From: Pseudomonadales bacterium
Lineage (GTDB): Bacteria > Pseudomonadota > Gammaproteobacteria > Pseudomonadales > Azotimanducaceae
Assembly (NCBI GenBank): GCA_028280225.1
Contig: JANQMF010000026.1
Coordinates: 1-64,000 of the forward strand
Length of the DNA: 64,000 bases
Reading direction: 5' to 3'
Both the position numbers and the translations under genes were made by a program. Of this stretch, positions 16,169 to 24,958 are shown in pieces; the first letter of the stretch is position 1, and each line of letters starts with the position of its first letter. The notes below the pieces were generated by a model. It had not been told where the DNA came from. It saw nothing but the letters and a program-made list of their open reading frames with translations, and searched no databases.

Positions 16169-16248
16169 ATTGTACTTTTCCGTAAAATAATAATTGACGG
16201 CATATATTTTATACTAAATACTACAAAAAACAATGTGGAGATCGCCTT
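16169..16248. promoter_or_regulatory. divergent promoter between TetR and GST genes
   Basis: AT-rich 80-base gap. On the plus strand TTGACG (16194-16199) is followed after 17 bases by AATACT (16217-16222), a possible promoter for the GST gene. The overlapping words ATACTA and AATACT around 16211-16223 may form a regulator half-site. Evidence is by eye only. Confidence 0.35.
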
Positions 16249-17172
16249 ATGGCCGTTGTCTATCACCCCGCCAGTTCTTTGGTGGCGAAGCTTGAGGGTG
16301 TTCACTTGTTTCACTTTGATGGAGCACCATGTGCCCAGCGGGTTCGTTTTGCCTTGTATGAGAAAGGCTTACCCCGGGGCAGGGAAGTGCAATATCTGGC
16401 TGACGACGATGAAGCTTGTTGTGGTGAAAACGGCAGGTGGGTCAGCCGTCGGGTATCCCTGGTTAAAAAAGAGCATATGACTCAGGCTTATGGCGAAATT
16501 CATCCTAATCTGGTTGTGCCTGCCTTAGTCCATGACGGAGTGCTGCATATTGAATCCATGGATATTGTTGAATACCTGGATGATGCTTTTGGCGGAACAC
16601 CGCTGATACCCAAATACGATCATGCCGTGCTGGAAGACAGCCGGGCGCTAACCCGGCGGGGTGAGGACCTGCACAGATCGGTTCGCTTCGTTACCTTTCG
16701 TTGGGGTTTACGCGGGTTGGCACGGCTGTCGTCCAAGGAGGAGAACCACTTAAGAAAACTGATGGCAGATACGCCGGATGGGGAAAGCTTGGTGGAGTTT
16801 TACACCGGATATGACAACAACACCATACCCGAAAGTGTCTATATTGGTCATCTGGATAAACTGAACGCTGCATTTTCTGATCTGGAGGCGCGCCTTCAGG
16901 ATGGCCGTGCATTTCTCTCCGGGGCAAATCTGACCATGGCGGACGTGATTTGGGCCATGAAGACGCTGCGCTTGTCTGAATGCGGCTACCCTTTTCAACA
17001 GTGCTTTCCGGCTTGTGCGGAATGGTACACCCGCCTGTCTTCCCGCCAATCTTTTCAGGAGGGGGTGCTGGGAAAACACAGGCTCACCAGCAAAACCTTT
17101 TGTGCAAAGGCTGCGGTTGAGCATTGGCTGGGCATTGGTTTGAAAGGAGAAGTATTACAACGTATGGCATAA
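16249..17172 (+). CDS. glutathione S-transferase family protein
   Basis: A 307-residue protein, longer than standard GSTs (about 200-230). The N-terminal thioredoxin-like domain starts LFHFDGAPCAQRVRFALYEKG, with a cysteine (APC) at the position of the catalytic residue, continues with VVPALVHDGVLHIESMDIVEYLDD (the G-site cis-Pro and ESxxI motif) and passes into an all-helical C-terminal domain containing RAFLSGANLTMADVIW. An insertion of about 50 residues between strands (DDDEACCGENGRWVSRR) with a CC pair is unusual. Ribosome site TGGAG precedes the ATG. The divergent TetR gene probably controls it. Detoxification or reductive chemistry is plausible; substrate unknown. Confidence 0.85.
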   Translation: MAVVYHPASSLVAKLEGVHLFHFDGAPCAQRVRFALYEKGLPRGREVQYLADDDEACCGENGRWVSRRVSLVKKEHMTQAYGEIHPNLVVPALVHDGVLHIESMDIVEYLDDAFGGTPLIPKYDHAVLEDSRALTRRGEDLHRSVRFVTFRWGLRGLARLSSKEENHLRKLMADTPDGESLVEFYTGYDNNTIPESVYIGHLDKLNAAFSDLEARLQDGRAFLSGANLTMADVIWAMKTLRLSECGYPFQQCFPACAEWYTRLSSRQSFQEGVLGKHRLTSKTFCAKAAVEHWLGIGLKGEVLQRMA

Positions 17173-17263
17173 GGGTAGGTGAATGTGCAGGGATCCAAAA
17201 CGCATGTTCAAACGGTTAGAATAACGTTATGCTTGAAGGTAAATTCCAATATGAAAGCTGGAG

Positions 17264-18184
17264 ATGAACAAACAAGACACCGGAAAAATATGGGTTTATC
17301 TGCTTGGTGTAGCGGTGGTGATCATCAGCGGCCTGGTCTGGACGGTAAGTTATGGGCCGCTCAGTTTTGTTGGGGGTTATTTCCTGGCACCCCCTGACCG
17401 GCCGCAGGGCACAATCAGCTTGTTTGAACCGGATGACGGGCTGAAGTACATGGTCTATGTGCCGCCGGACTATGCACCGGGTGCAGACCACCGGTATCCG
17501 GTTATTTATCACCTGCATGGCGCCATGCCGGTTCCCTGGTTTGTCGCGCGCGGCATGATTAATGCGGATGTGCGGGCCCTGGCCAACGTAATGGAGGCTT
17601 TGGTTGCCGCGGACGAGGCGCAGGCCACAATCATTGTGGCGCCTTATGACGGGCTGGGTCTCACGATGTGGTCCAACTCCAGTAGCGGCCATCAGTTAGC
17701 GGAAAGTGGATTTATCGATGGGGTGATGCCGGCCATCACCCGCAACTATGCGATTGACCCGCGAGCGGAATCCACGTTTATTCAGGGTTTTTCCATGGGC
17801 GGATTCGGCGCGTTAAAGATTGGTATGAAATATAATGACCGGTTCGCAAAAATCACCTCGTGGGATGGCGCCATTCATTCCTGGCAGACACTAACCGCAA
17901 ACCGCCCGGGTATTGCACAAAACATGTTTGCCTCCAAGGCGGACTTTGACCGGCATTCCCCTTGGACCATAGCGGATCGATACGCCACGCTCGAAATCAC
18001 GGCACCCGTTGAGATACACCTTTTTTCCGGCAAGCTTGCGGCAACGTCGCAATACAACCGGGCGTTCAGCAAGCACCTGACAGCGCTGAACATTGACCAC
18101 CAACACGAAATCACTCAATGCCAGCATGAACCTTTCTGTTTTATGGCCACTACCCGGGTACGTGATATTTACGGCAACAACTAG
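17264..18184 (+). CDS. membrane-anchored esterase/alpha-beta hydrolase
   Basis: 306 residues. The N-terminus has one hydrophobic anchor or signal (IWVYLLGVAVVIISGLVWTVS). The hydrolase part resembles the esterase D / feruloyl esterase group: YMVYVPPDYAPG, YPVIYHLHGAMPVPW with the oxyanion-hole HG, the nucleophile elbow GFSMGGFGALK, and a late His in CQHEPFCF. Such enzymes cleave small esters in the periplasm or on the envelope. The following gene (18278) starts 94 bases later and may be cotranscribed. Substrate unknown. Confidence 0.82.
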   Translation: MNKQDTGKIWVYLLGVAVVIISGLVWTVSYGPLSFVGGYFLAPPDRPQGTISLFEPDDGLKYMVYVPPDYAPGADHRYPVIYHLHGAMPVPWFVARGMINADVRALANVMEALVAADEAQATIIVAPYDGLGLTMWSNSSSGHQLAESGFIDGVMPAITRNYAIDPRAESTFIQGFSMGGFGALKIGMKYNDRFAKITSWDGAIHSWQTLTANRPGIAQNMFASKADFDRHSPWTIADRYATLEITAPVEIHLFSGKLAATSQYNRAFSKHLTALNIDHQHEITQCQHEPFCFMATTRVRDIYGNN

Positions 18185-18277
18185 GCGGATCCCCGTTTTA
18201 CCACGGCGCGGGTATCTTCCTGCCAATTGCGCCGGATAGTTATCCTGGGTAAGGTGGCGCAAAGGAGTGAGTTCAGT

Positions 18278-18712
18278 ATGAAATGGTTTTTGCTTGGTCT
18301 GGCGATAGTGGTTGGGGGTTTGTTCCTGCTATATGTGGGTGGCAAGGTTTATTATGCCCTTGTTGTAAACGAGCGGGTGACTAAGGAATTGCGTGAAGAT
18401 CCTGAAAGTGAGACCGCCAAAATTGTTATGCTGCTCACTTTTCCCGATGGCAAACAGCTGCCGGTCAATTACCTGCGTGAAGGTAATCAGGTATTTGCCG
18501 GCGCTGACGGCAGATGGTGGCGTGCTTTTCGCAAGGGGCAGGTGCCGGTAACGGTTCTTATAAAGGGTCAGAAACACTCGGGACAAGCACGCACGGTCAT
18601 GGACGATCCGGAGTACACCCGTGAGGTCTTCAAACGCCTGCGGCCCAATGTGCCCAAGTGGTTACCGGATTGGTTGAACGCTTATCTGATTGTGATTGAT
18701 CTCGACGAGTAG
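18278..18712 (+). CDS. small single-span membrane protein, unknown function
   Basis: 144 residues from the ATG at 18278, chosen because AAGGAG lies 10 bases upstream and the protein then begins MKWFLLGLAIVVGGLFLLYVGG, a clean membrane anchor; an in-frame start at 18227 would add a polar tail. The C-terminal soluble part (VMLLTFPDGKQLPVNYLREG, VFAGADGRWWRAFRKG, PVTVLIKGQKHSGQART) looks like a nitroreductase-like or split-barrel fold (compare DUF385 deazaflavin proteins), but this is a weak resemblance. It ends 6 bases before the next gene's ATG, so the two are probably translated together. Confidence 0.7.
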   Translation: MKWFLLGLAIVVGGLFLLYVGGKVYYALVVNERVTKELREDPESETAKIVMLLTFPDGKQLPVNYLREGNQVFAGADGRWWRAFRKGQVPVTVLIKGQKHSGQARTVMDDPEYTREVFKRLRPNVPKWLPDWLNAYLIVIDLDE

Positions 18713-18718
18713 TTGTTG

Positions 18719-19870
18719 ATGCGGACGCTGTTCGCGTTTTTGTTAATCCCGCTGGCCGTGGTGTTATTTATGATAACAAGCGGCTGGCACGCCTTTGGCA
18801 AAGCTGCTGATGGACCCCGGTTGGAACGCATGCAAAGTTCGCCGCAATGGGGGGACGGTGTTTTTGTTAATGAGATTCCACTTTACAATCCTTTTCTAAG
18901 CCGGCCCGAGCGTTGGTTTGAAAGTAGTGAATTTGCTAAACCTGTGCAGACCCCGTCAACGGTAAGGACAGACCCACGGGTATATGACACCGACGTTCCG
19001 CTGCGCATTACCTGGTTTGGACATTCCATTGTGCTGATTGAACTGGGCAATGTACGCTTTGTGACAGATCCGGTATGGTCCGAACGGGTTTCACCCTATA
19101 CCTGGATTGGGCCCCGGCGTTGGTACCCGCCTACCCTGGCACTGCAGGATTTGCCATATATTGATGCTGTTTTGATTTCCCATGATCACTATGATCACCT
19201 CGATACCCAAACCATCAAAAGCTTGATCCATCGGGTTGGCCACTTTGTTGTGCCTCTAGGGGTCGGGGCACATCTGGAATATTGGGGGGTACCCAAGGAA
19301 AAAATTCTGGAACTGGATTGGTGGGCAGAGACCAATATCCGGGGTGTTGCCGTAACGGCCACGCCAGCTCGGCATGCTTCGGGCCGTGCTTTGGTTGACA
19401 ACAATAAAACACTTTGGATGGGTTTTGCATTGAGTAACGCCCGTCATAGGCTTTATTTTTCCGGTGATACCGGTTTGTTTCCCGAACTTAAGGAGATTGG
19501 TGATCGGTTGGGTCCATTTGATGTAACCATGATTGAAGTGGGGGCATACGGGGCGGATTGGCCGGATTGGCATATTGGGCCGGAGCAGGCGGTGCTTGCC
19601 CACAACTGGGTGCGGGGGAACCTTATGCTGCCGGTGCATTGGGGGTTGTTCGATCTTGCCAGGCACGCGTGGACGGAGCCCATTGAGCGGACCTTGGTTG
19701 CGGCCCGGAAGCGGGGTAATCAGGTACTGATACCCCAGCCGGGTATGCCCATGGTTGTGGATGCTGATCGTGATCACGTTCAACATCCCTGGTGGCCGCA
19801 AGTGGCTTGGCAGAAGGCGGAGGAGGCGCCCATTGTGGCAACGGGAGATTTTTCACGGGAGCTGCGTTGA
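18719..19870 (+). CDS. metallo-beta-lactamase fold hydrolase (NAPE-PLD/UlaG-like)
   Basis: About 383 residues from the ATG at 18719. After an N-terminal hydrophobic anchor (LFAFLLIPLAVVLFMITSGW) comes a metallo-beta-lactamase domain: ITWFGHSIVLIELGNVRFVTDP, the metal-binding SHDHYDHLD (around residues 155-162), ATPARHASGR, LYFSGDTG and a late LPVHWGLFDLA with the final metal histidine. This order matches the N-acylphosphatidylethanolamine phospholipase D-like / L-ascorbate lactonase-like group. It is the last gene of a three-gene run with the esterase and the small membrane protein, suggesting envelope lipid or ester processing. Exact substrate unknown. Confidence 0.85.
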   Translation: MRTLFAFLLIPLAVVLFMITSGWHAFGKAADGPRLERMQSSPQWGDGVFVNEIPLYNPFLSRPERWFESSEFAKPVQTPSTVRTDPRVYDTDVPLRITWFGHSIVLIELGNVRFVTDPVWSERVSPYTWIGPRRWYPPTLALQDLPYIDAVLISHDHYDHLDTQTIKSLIHRVGHFVVPLGVGAHLEYWGVPKEKILELDWWAETNIRGVAVTATPARHASGRALVDNNKTLWMGFALSNARHRLYFSGDTGLFPELKEIGDRLGPFDVTMIEVGAYGADWPDWHIGPEQAVLAHNWVRGNLMLPVHWGLFDLARHAWTEPIERTLVAARKRGNQVLIPQPGMPMVVDADRDHVQHPWWPQVAWQKAEEAPIVATGDFSRELR

Positions 19871-19882
19871 CCCGGCTTACGC

Positions 19883-20623
19883 TTATCGTTTGAAAAGATA
19901 GCGAAATATTCTTTTTGATACGCTCATGGGAGGCGGCGGAAAGCGTTGTAACGGGCCGCCTTCACTTTCCAACACCCATGCAAAACCGCTGCTGGTTTCA
20001 TCAATTAAGGCCACCGCTGCCTTAGCAGCCGCGTCTACGGATAAATCCTCAGCGGTCTTGGTGGCATCGGGTAATAAGGCGGTTTTTATCCGGTTGGGGC
20101 AGAAGGCGTGAATTCTGATGTTGCGCCGGGTCAACTCCTGTTCGAGGCTGCGTACCAGACCAACCACCCCGTATTTAGTCATGGCGTACAGGGGGTCAAA
20201 GGTGTAGGGGTATAAACCCGCAATGGAGGCCGTCACGATGATGCAACTGCCCGGACGCATGCGGGGCACATAAGCCTGTAGACCGTATACCACACCATCC
20301 AAGTTAACGGCTGCGATACGCCGATAGCTGTCGGCGGTGCTTGCGGCAAATTGATATTGTTCAGCGGGTGAGCCGTTTAAGGCACTCATCACCCCGGCGT
20401 TTAAAAACAAAACATCCGGTGGTGGCTCGCGTGCAGCCAAGGCTGTCCAGGATGGGGCGTCGCAGACGTTGTGCTTGATATAGGTGTAGCCCTGGTCGCC
20501 CGGCGGCACCGTATCCAGCACGGTGACCTGGTGTTTGTTGAACTGTTGTGCAATTGCCCGGCCAAGGCCGGAGCTGCCACCGGTTATTGTGATAAGCTGA
20601 CTTGGCTGGGGTGTTTGGGGCAT
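19883..20623 (-). CDS. short-chain dehydrogenase/reductase (SDR)
   Basis: A 246-residue classical SDR oxidoreductase. The dinucleotide-binding motif is ITGGSSGLGRAIA (TGxxxGxG), the NAG-type strand is LFLNAGVM, and the catalytic residues fall in VTASIAGLY (Ser) and YAMTKYG (Tyr, Lys). Such enzymes use NAD(P)H on alcohols or ketones. The gene is convergent with the metallo-hydrolase and divergent from the acetyltransferase-like gene, whose start lies only 3 bases beyond this gene's start codon, so each promoter must lie inside or across the other coding region. The C-terminus (PPPMSVSKRIFRYLFKR) is basic and could be membrane-associated. Confidence 0.9.
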   Translation of the reverse strand: MPQTPQPSQLITITGGSSGLGRAIAQQFNKHQVTVLDTVPPGDQGYTYIKHNVCDAPSWTALAAREPPPDVLFLNAGVMSALNGSPAEQYQFAASTADSYRRIAAVNLDGVVYGLQAYVPRMRPGSCIIVTASIAGLYPYTFDPLYAMTKYGVVGLVRSLEQELTRRNIRIHAFCPNRIKTALLPDATKTAEDLSVDAAAKAAVALIDETSSGFAWVLESEGGPLQRFPPPPMSVSKRIFRYLFKR

Positions 20624-20626
20624 TTT

Positions 20627-21280
20627 ATGGATGTTAAGGATTTTGGGGCACGGGTTGAGCGCTGGGGTTGGCGCCGGGTTGTGTTGGCTGCCTTGTACCA
20701 GCGTATGCTCAGACTAACGGGTTTACACTTGTTTGTCATCAACAGCAGGCCCCTGGATGTGGCCATGCCAATGCCGGAGTTGCCCGCAAACCACCAGGTC
20801 AGACGCCTGCAGCCTGTTGATGATGATCCGGCTGTTGCCAATCCGGCCTTGGGGCTGAATGCGGAGTTTCTCCAGCAGGCCCGGGCCCGGGGTGATATCT
20901 GCATCGGTTATTTTGATCAGGGTGAACTGGTGTCGTATTTCTGGTGTGGATTTAACCGGGTTCCGGCAGACCCCGGAATTGCGGTAAAGGTGCCACCGCG
21001 TTACTCCTACGCCTACAAGGCCATGACATTGGCCAGCCATCGGGGCCGGCATCTACAACAAATATTAACAGCGGCAAATGACAAACTACTGTGTCAGGAA
21101 GGATATACCCACAATATTGAGTATATTGATGTCGCCAATTTTCCTCAGCGTCGTGCGTCGGCTCGTTACGGTAATCGTACCATCGGCTTGGCTGCCTATA
21201 TTGAGCGGGATCAGGGACATTGGATAGTACATAGCCCGGGTGTAAAGAAAGTCGGTTTTGCTTTTGAACAGGACCTCTAG
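20627..21280 (+). CDS. GNAT-fold acetyltransferase-like protein
   Basis: 217 residues from ATG 20627, the first in-frame ATG clear of the divergent SDR gene; a longer frame to 20471 runs antisense into that gene and is rejected. After LALYQRMLRLTGLHLFVINSR-like N-terminal helices, the segment YFDQGELVSYFWCGFNRVP ... YSYAYKAMTLASHRGRHLQQILTAANDKLL looks like the acetyl-CoA-binding strand/helix core of GNAT or FemAB-like enzymes, with RGRHLQ in the position of the (Q/R)GxGxA loop. Substrate unknown. No operon partner evident downstream (about 195 bases to the next gene). Confidence 0.65.
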   Translation: MDVKDFGARVERWGWRRVVLAALYQRMLRLTGLHLFVINSRPLDVAMPMPELPANHQVRRLQPVDDDPAVANPALGLNAEFLQQARARGDICIGYFDQGELVSYFWCGFNRVPADPGIAVKVPPRYSYAYKAMTLASHRGRHLQQILTAANDKLLCQEGYTHNIEYIDVANFPQRRASARYGNRTIGLAAYIERDQGHWIVHSPGVKKVGFAFEQDL

Positions 21281-21474
21281 TTGTAGCTGTATTTTGGACT
21301 GCCCCGGGAACAGATTATCAGGTCTACCGGAAAAGCGGCGGCCTTATGGCGGACGGGTAAATAGTATCTATTATCGATACTTTGTGGTGAGAATGGCACA
21401 ACTTTTCGAAACTAAGTGGTGTATTTTGGGTTTTCTGTGATCATGGTGCCAGGTGAATTAATCAAGGTGATGCC

Positions 21475-21717
21475 ATGCAACGTAACAACACATACAGAAC
21501 CCATATGCTTAATCAACGCCACAAGCTGACCCGGCGCCTGCGCCAGCTCACCTGGCTGGAATGGCTGTGGGATGAACGGGTGACCCGGCTGCTGAGGGAC
21601 TATCCTGCCCACGCCGGTGACTGTGCCTTTTACCGTGACGCTGCCCGGGAGCGGCTGCAACAGGTGGCTGCTGAGCTTGCGGCCTGCAAGGCGGAGCTTG
21701 CACGGCTGCCGGCTTAG
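21475..21717 (+). CDS. small hypothetical alpha-helical protein
   Basis: An 80-residue arginine/leucine-rich protein with a plausible start (AAGGTG ribosome site). It has a predicted helical hairpin (HKLTRRLRQLTWLEWLWDERVTRLL and AARERLQQVAAELAACKAEL) and no recognised motif. It stands alone between the acetyltransferase-like gene and a small membrane protein. Real coding status is likely but unproven. Confidence 0.5.
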   Translation: MQRNNTYRTHMLNQRHKLTRRLRQLTWLEWLWDERVTRLLRDYPAHAGDCAFYRDAARERLQQVAAELAACKAELARLPA

Positions 21718-21835
21718 CCTTCGCGGGCATAGCTCTTTCGAGCATAAGGGGAGATAGCCGGCCGGTGTGTTTGTTTTTCCCTGAGCCGGCAACGGGCTAC
21801 TTTAGATTCAGCACACTCGCCCGTACAATTTGCCC

Positions 21836-22429
21836 ATGATATCCCGAAGAATTGCTCTTGTGATCGCGGCACTCACCATGGGTGCCGGTGTGCTTTTGAT
21901 CGTAGACCGTGGCGGGCTGATCGCCTGGGCGGGCCTGATTATTGGCGGGGTACTGTTTCTCAAAAATTATTTCAGGCCATCCGCATGGGACTTAAGCTTA
22001 AGTCTTGGCATGGGTGCGGCCTTAATCGCCGCATGGGTGGGTACCTTCTACTATGTGATCTCCACCTGGGAGTCCGGTGAAGTGGTTGAGCTGACAATTG
22101 ATATCCGTGAGGGGACCCACACCGCCCGGTTGTGGGTCCTGGATATGGAAGCCACCCCTTTGGTCTATTATGATGCTGATCCTGTGGAAGCAGATTTTTT
22201 GCTTGCCGGTGAACCGGTGGAATTTAGCCGTGGAGGGCAGGTCAGCACACGAATTCCGGTTGCAACCCGGATCGAAGACCTTGCCGAAGATGAAGGGCAT
22301 AAAATCCTTCAAGCCATGCAGGCCAAGTATGGAGAGCGCAATAGCGCTGCTGTTGTCTATTATTTGCTGTTGGGTCAGCCTCGCGACCGGGTGTCTCTGG
22401 TGGCCAGGCTTATTGAGGCGGATCGTTAA
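21836..22429 (+). CDS. two-span membrane protein with C-terminal soluble domain, unknown function
   Basis: 198 residues from ATG 21836 (a TTG at 21830 is also possible). Two membrane spans are visible (ALVIAALTMGAGVLLIV with WAGLIIGGVLFLKNYF, and LGMGAALIAAWVGTFYYVIS), followed by a soluble part (VVELTIDIREGTHTARLWVLDMEATPLVYYDADPVEA) that resembles a pyridoxamine-oxidase/nitroreductase split barrel with a WVxD-type core. The stop overlaps the 3' end of the TonB-dependent receptor on the other strand by 20 bases. Function unknown. Confidence 0.7.
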   Translation: MISRRIALVIAALTMGAGVLLIVDRGGLIAWAGLIIGGVLFLKNYFRPSAWDLSLSLGMGAALIAAWVGTFYYVISTWESGEVVELTIDIREGTHTARLWVLDMEATPLVYYDADPVEADFLLAGEPVEFSRGGQVSTRIPVATRIEDLAEDEGHKILQAMQAKYGERNSAAVVYYLLLGQPRDRVSLVARLIEADR

Positions 22430-24461
22430 ACCGGTGGGTGTCGCCACCTAAGCTGTAACGCAGGGACAAGCGCAGGGTGCGGGGCAGAACGGGGTGAAAA
22501 TGAACGTCAGCGACAGCGCTGTTTTCAGATGCCAAACGGGAGTCAAAATAGTAGGCAATGTCGTCGTCTTCCCGATCAAAAACGTTCAGCAGGTCCAGCC
22601 CCACCTGCCACTGCCTCCAGCGATAACTCAGGTTGCCATTGACAATGGTGCTGCTGTTCTGTTCCACCGAACCGTCCTCAACAATGGGGGCGTTGCCGAA
22701 ATGGCGTACCCGCAATCCCGCAGACAAACCGCCGGCGCCGCTATAAGTCAGACCGGCACCGGCCACACGTCCAAAGGTATTGGGGATTTCGTCTTGAGTA
22801 TTGGGCACACCGGTAAATTTGCTGTCCACTACCGCACCATTGATATCAAAAGACCAGTGATCACCCAGGGCCCAAAACCAACTGAATTCAACTCCCTGAC
22901 GTTTTGATCCGCCCGAAGGTTCGGTACTCCCCGCATCGCCAACAAATAACAGTTCGGAATCTGAGCGCAACCAGAACCAGGTCAGGGTGGATTGGATGTT
23001 GCCGGCGGCATAACGCAGGCCAAACTCGGCACCTTCCTGGTCCGCAAAGACATCAACACCCAGGCTGGGGTCGAACACCCCCCGCACGTCGTTGGAGTGA
23101 AACCCCTGCCCCCAGTTGGCATAAGCTTCCAGGTTCGGGGTCAGGGTATAGGCCACTGATAGGCTGCTGACCACGTTGCTTTCCCGCTCCCGCCCGTCTG
23201 CCTGATTGTCAGCCGTGACATCAAAATCGAAATAATCGAGACGCACACCCATGGTGGATCTGAAGGCCGGGGACCATTGAATATCCAGGGCGGCGTAGGT
23301 GCCGAGGCTGTACCACGTCAATTTGTCGTTGCGAACGGATGATATAAAGCGGCGCCGGTTGGTACGGTTCAGATCGACTTGCGAGATATCATCTACACGC
23401 AGATCAGCCCCCAGGGTCAACGTAGCTGCTTCGTTCAGGTCAAACGAGCGGCTGCCCTGGCCGCCATAAACAAGCCGTTTATCCGCTTGTTGAATTTGGT
23501 CTGAGTTGACGGGATCTTCCAGAAAATAGGTGAAGTTGCTGAAAAGATCCAGTTGGTAGCGGCTGAGGTAGAGGGACGCCTCCCAGTTGGTGCCCTGCAG
23601 ACCCAGACCGATACTGGTGCGGGAGGTATCCCCACCCACGGTGGGGTCCACAAAGCCGAAGCGGCTTAAAGCGCCCGCGTCCACCAGGCGTTTTGGAATC
23701 TGGTCGGTGGCGCGCCATTTGTTGTCGTAGTGGGACACAAAGGCCCTGGTCCGGGTCTCCCCCCAGTGCCCGCTGTACTTCACCAGCACATTGTTTTTCC
23801 GCAAGCCCTGGGCCAGGGACCAGGGTCCGTCATCTCGAGCCAGTTCCACAGCGGCCAGCAGATGGCCGTGGGCCAGGTGGGTAGATCCCGCGGCTACCGT
23901 GCGCAGGTAACCGTCTTCACCCACCCCCAGTTGCACAAAGGGCCTGTTAATGCTGTCGTACAGGCTGAAGGACGTTGTGCCCACTGTGGAAAAATCTCCC
24001 CGGTCCGCGGCATACGGCCCTTTCTGATAACGCACCGTCGAAACAATCTCGGGGATAATAAAATTGAGGTCTAAATATCCATGGCCGTGGGCGTGGCTGC
24101 GTAAATTGACCGGCATACCTTCAAAGTCGGCAGAAAAGTCGGTGCCATGATCTAAACTTACCCCGCGCAGAAAATACTGATTGGCCTTGCCTTCACCGCT
24201 GTGCTGGGAGGCCACCATACCCGGCACCACCTCCACCAGTTCACCGACCCGGGCAAGAATCCGGCTGGAGAAGTCAGTATACCCAACCAATCCCTCTGCG
24301 GCGGATGAGGCTACCCCAAGCTGGCTTTGTAATGATCCCCACACCACAAGCTCTTCGATAAAGGTGTTTTCCGGAGTGTGGGCCGGTTCGTCTGCCAGGG
24401 TATGGGCGGACACAAGCAGCAGCCAGCAGGTAATTGTGAGTAGACGACGGGGTAAGGGCAT
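22410..24461 (-). CDS. TonB-dependent receptor with histidine-rich plug motif
   Basis: About 683 residues from ATG 24461 (TTG 24485 would add eight residues). The signal peptide (LLTITCWLLLVSAHTLA) is followed by a plug: IEELVVWGSLQ, VPGMVASQHSGEGKANQYFLRG, then a histidine-rich GMPVNLRSHAHGHGYLDLNF, and a 22-strand barrel ending TLRLSLRYSLGG. It belongs to a TBDR group often found in gammaproteobacteria and sphingomonads with the conserved SHAHGxGY loop. TBDRs import scarce ligands across the outer membrane using TonB energy. No partner genes are adjacent, so the ligand is unknown; the histidines suggest a metal complex, but that is speculation. It overlaps the end of 21836-22429 tail to tail. 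Confidence 0.9.
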   Translation of the reverse strand: MPLPRRLLTITCWLLLVSAHTLADEPAHTPENTFIEELVVWGSLQSQLGVASSAAEGLVGYTDFSSRILARVGELVEVVPGMVASQHSGEGKANQYFLRGVSLDHGTDFSADFEGMPVNLRSHAHGHGYLDLNFIIPEIVSTVRYQKGPYAADRGDFSTVGTTSFSLYDSINRPFVQLGVGEDGYLRTVAAGSTHLAHGHLLAAVELARDDGPWSLAQGLRKNNVLVKYSGHWGETRTRAFVSHYDNKWRATDQIPKRLVDAGALSRFGFVDPTVGGDTSRTSIGLGLQGTNWEASLYLSRYQLDLFSNFTYFLEDPVNSDQIQQADKRLVYGGQGSRSFDLNEAATLTLGADLRVDDISQVDLNRTNRRRFISSVRNDKLTWYSLGTYAALDIQWSPAFRSTMGVRLDYFDFDVTADNQADGRERESNVVSSLSVAYTLTPNLEAYANWGQGFHSNDVRGVFDPSLGVDVFADQEGAEFGLRYAAGNIQSTLTWFWLRSDSELLFVGDAGSTEPSGGSKRQGVEFSWFWALGDHWSFDINGAVVDSKFTGVPNTQDEIPNTFGRVAGAGLTYSGAGGLSAGLRVRHFGNAPIVEDGSVEQNSSTIVNGNLSYRWRQWQVGLDLLNVFDREDDDIAYYFDSRLASENSAVADVHFHPVLPRTLRLSLRYSLGGDTHRFNDPPQ

Positions 24462-24958
24462 CAGCAAAGCAAATATGGCAGACAAATTAGGTACACAACC
24501 TCAAGTACACAGGGTTTGGACAACAATAGCGGTTTACCGGCTAAGAGTTGAGCCTTAATGAAGAGTTATACAGAAATTTTGTCAAAGACTTATGAAACCG
24601 GGCCGGTCTGCCGATTCCGGTTACGGGTGCCGATAGCCGGACGTTCCGCTATCGACCACTTGCATGTCACAGTGCAACACATGGTTCATATGTGTTTGCA
24701 ACACTCCGGGCAGGGATATGGATGGCTTGGCACGACCACGCAGCGCGTGAGCACCGTGCCGCTCTGTGTCCCAAAGCTTAGCGGGACTGGGCCAATGGCG
24801 TAAGGTGTTGAAAAATATAATAAAGTTGTATCTCTTTATGTTTGGGAACTTAAATTACACTTACAAATCTCCCACTCACAGGCGGGTGTTTGGCGTAGCC
24901 TTGTTGAATTGAAATAAGTCCGCGCTGGTTGCGTGGAAACCGGCTTGGGGGACTGGCT
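24462..24958. other. 497-base intergenic region
   Basis: Divergent region between the TonB-dependent receptor (minus) and the coiled-coil membrane protein (plus). An ORF at 24558-24803 lacks any family motif or ribosome site and is probably chance. A stem with arms GATAGC and GCTATC (about 24632-24653) may fold in the RNA of either strand. I looked for a cobalamin riboswitch B12 box upstream of the receptor and did not find one. Promoters must lie here but none is convincing by eye. Confidence 0.4.

Noticed and set aside
24558-24803. 81-residue ORF in the gap upstream of the receptor
   Set aside because: No motif or ribosome site; probably chance in a regulatory gap.
24462-24958. Cobalamin riboswitch upstream of the TonB-dependent receptor
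   Set aside because: No B12-box-like word or expected stems found on the receptor strand.
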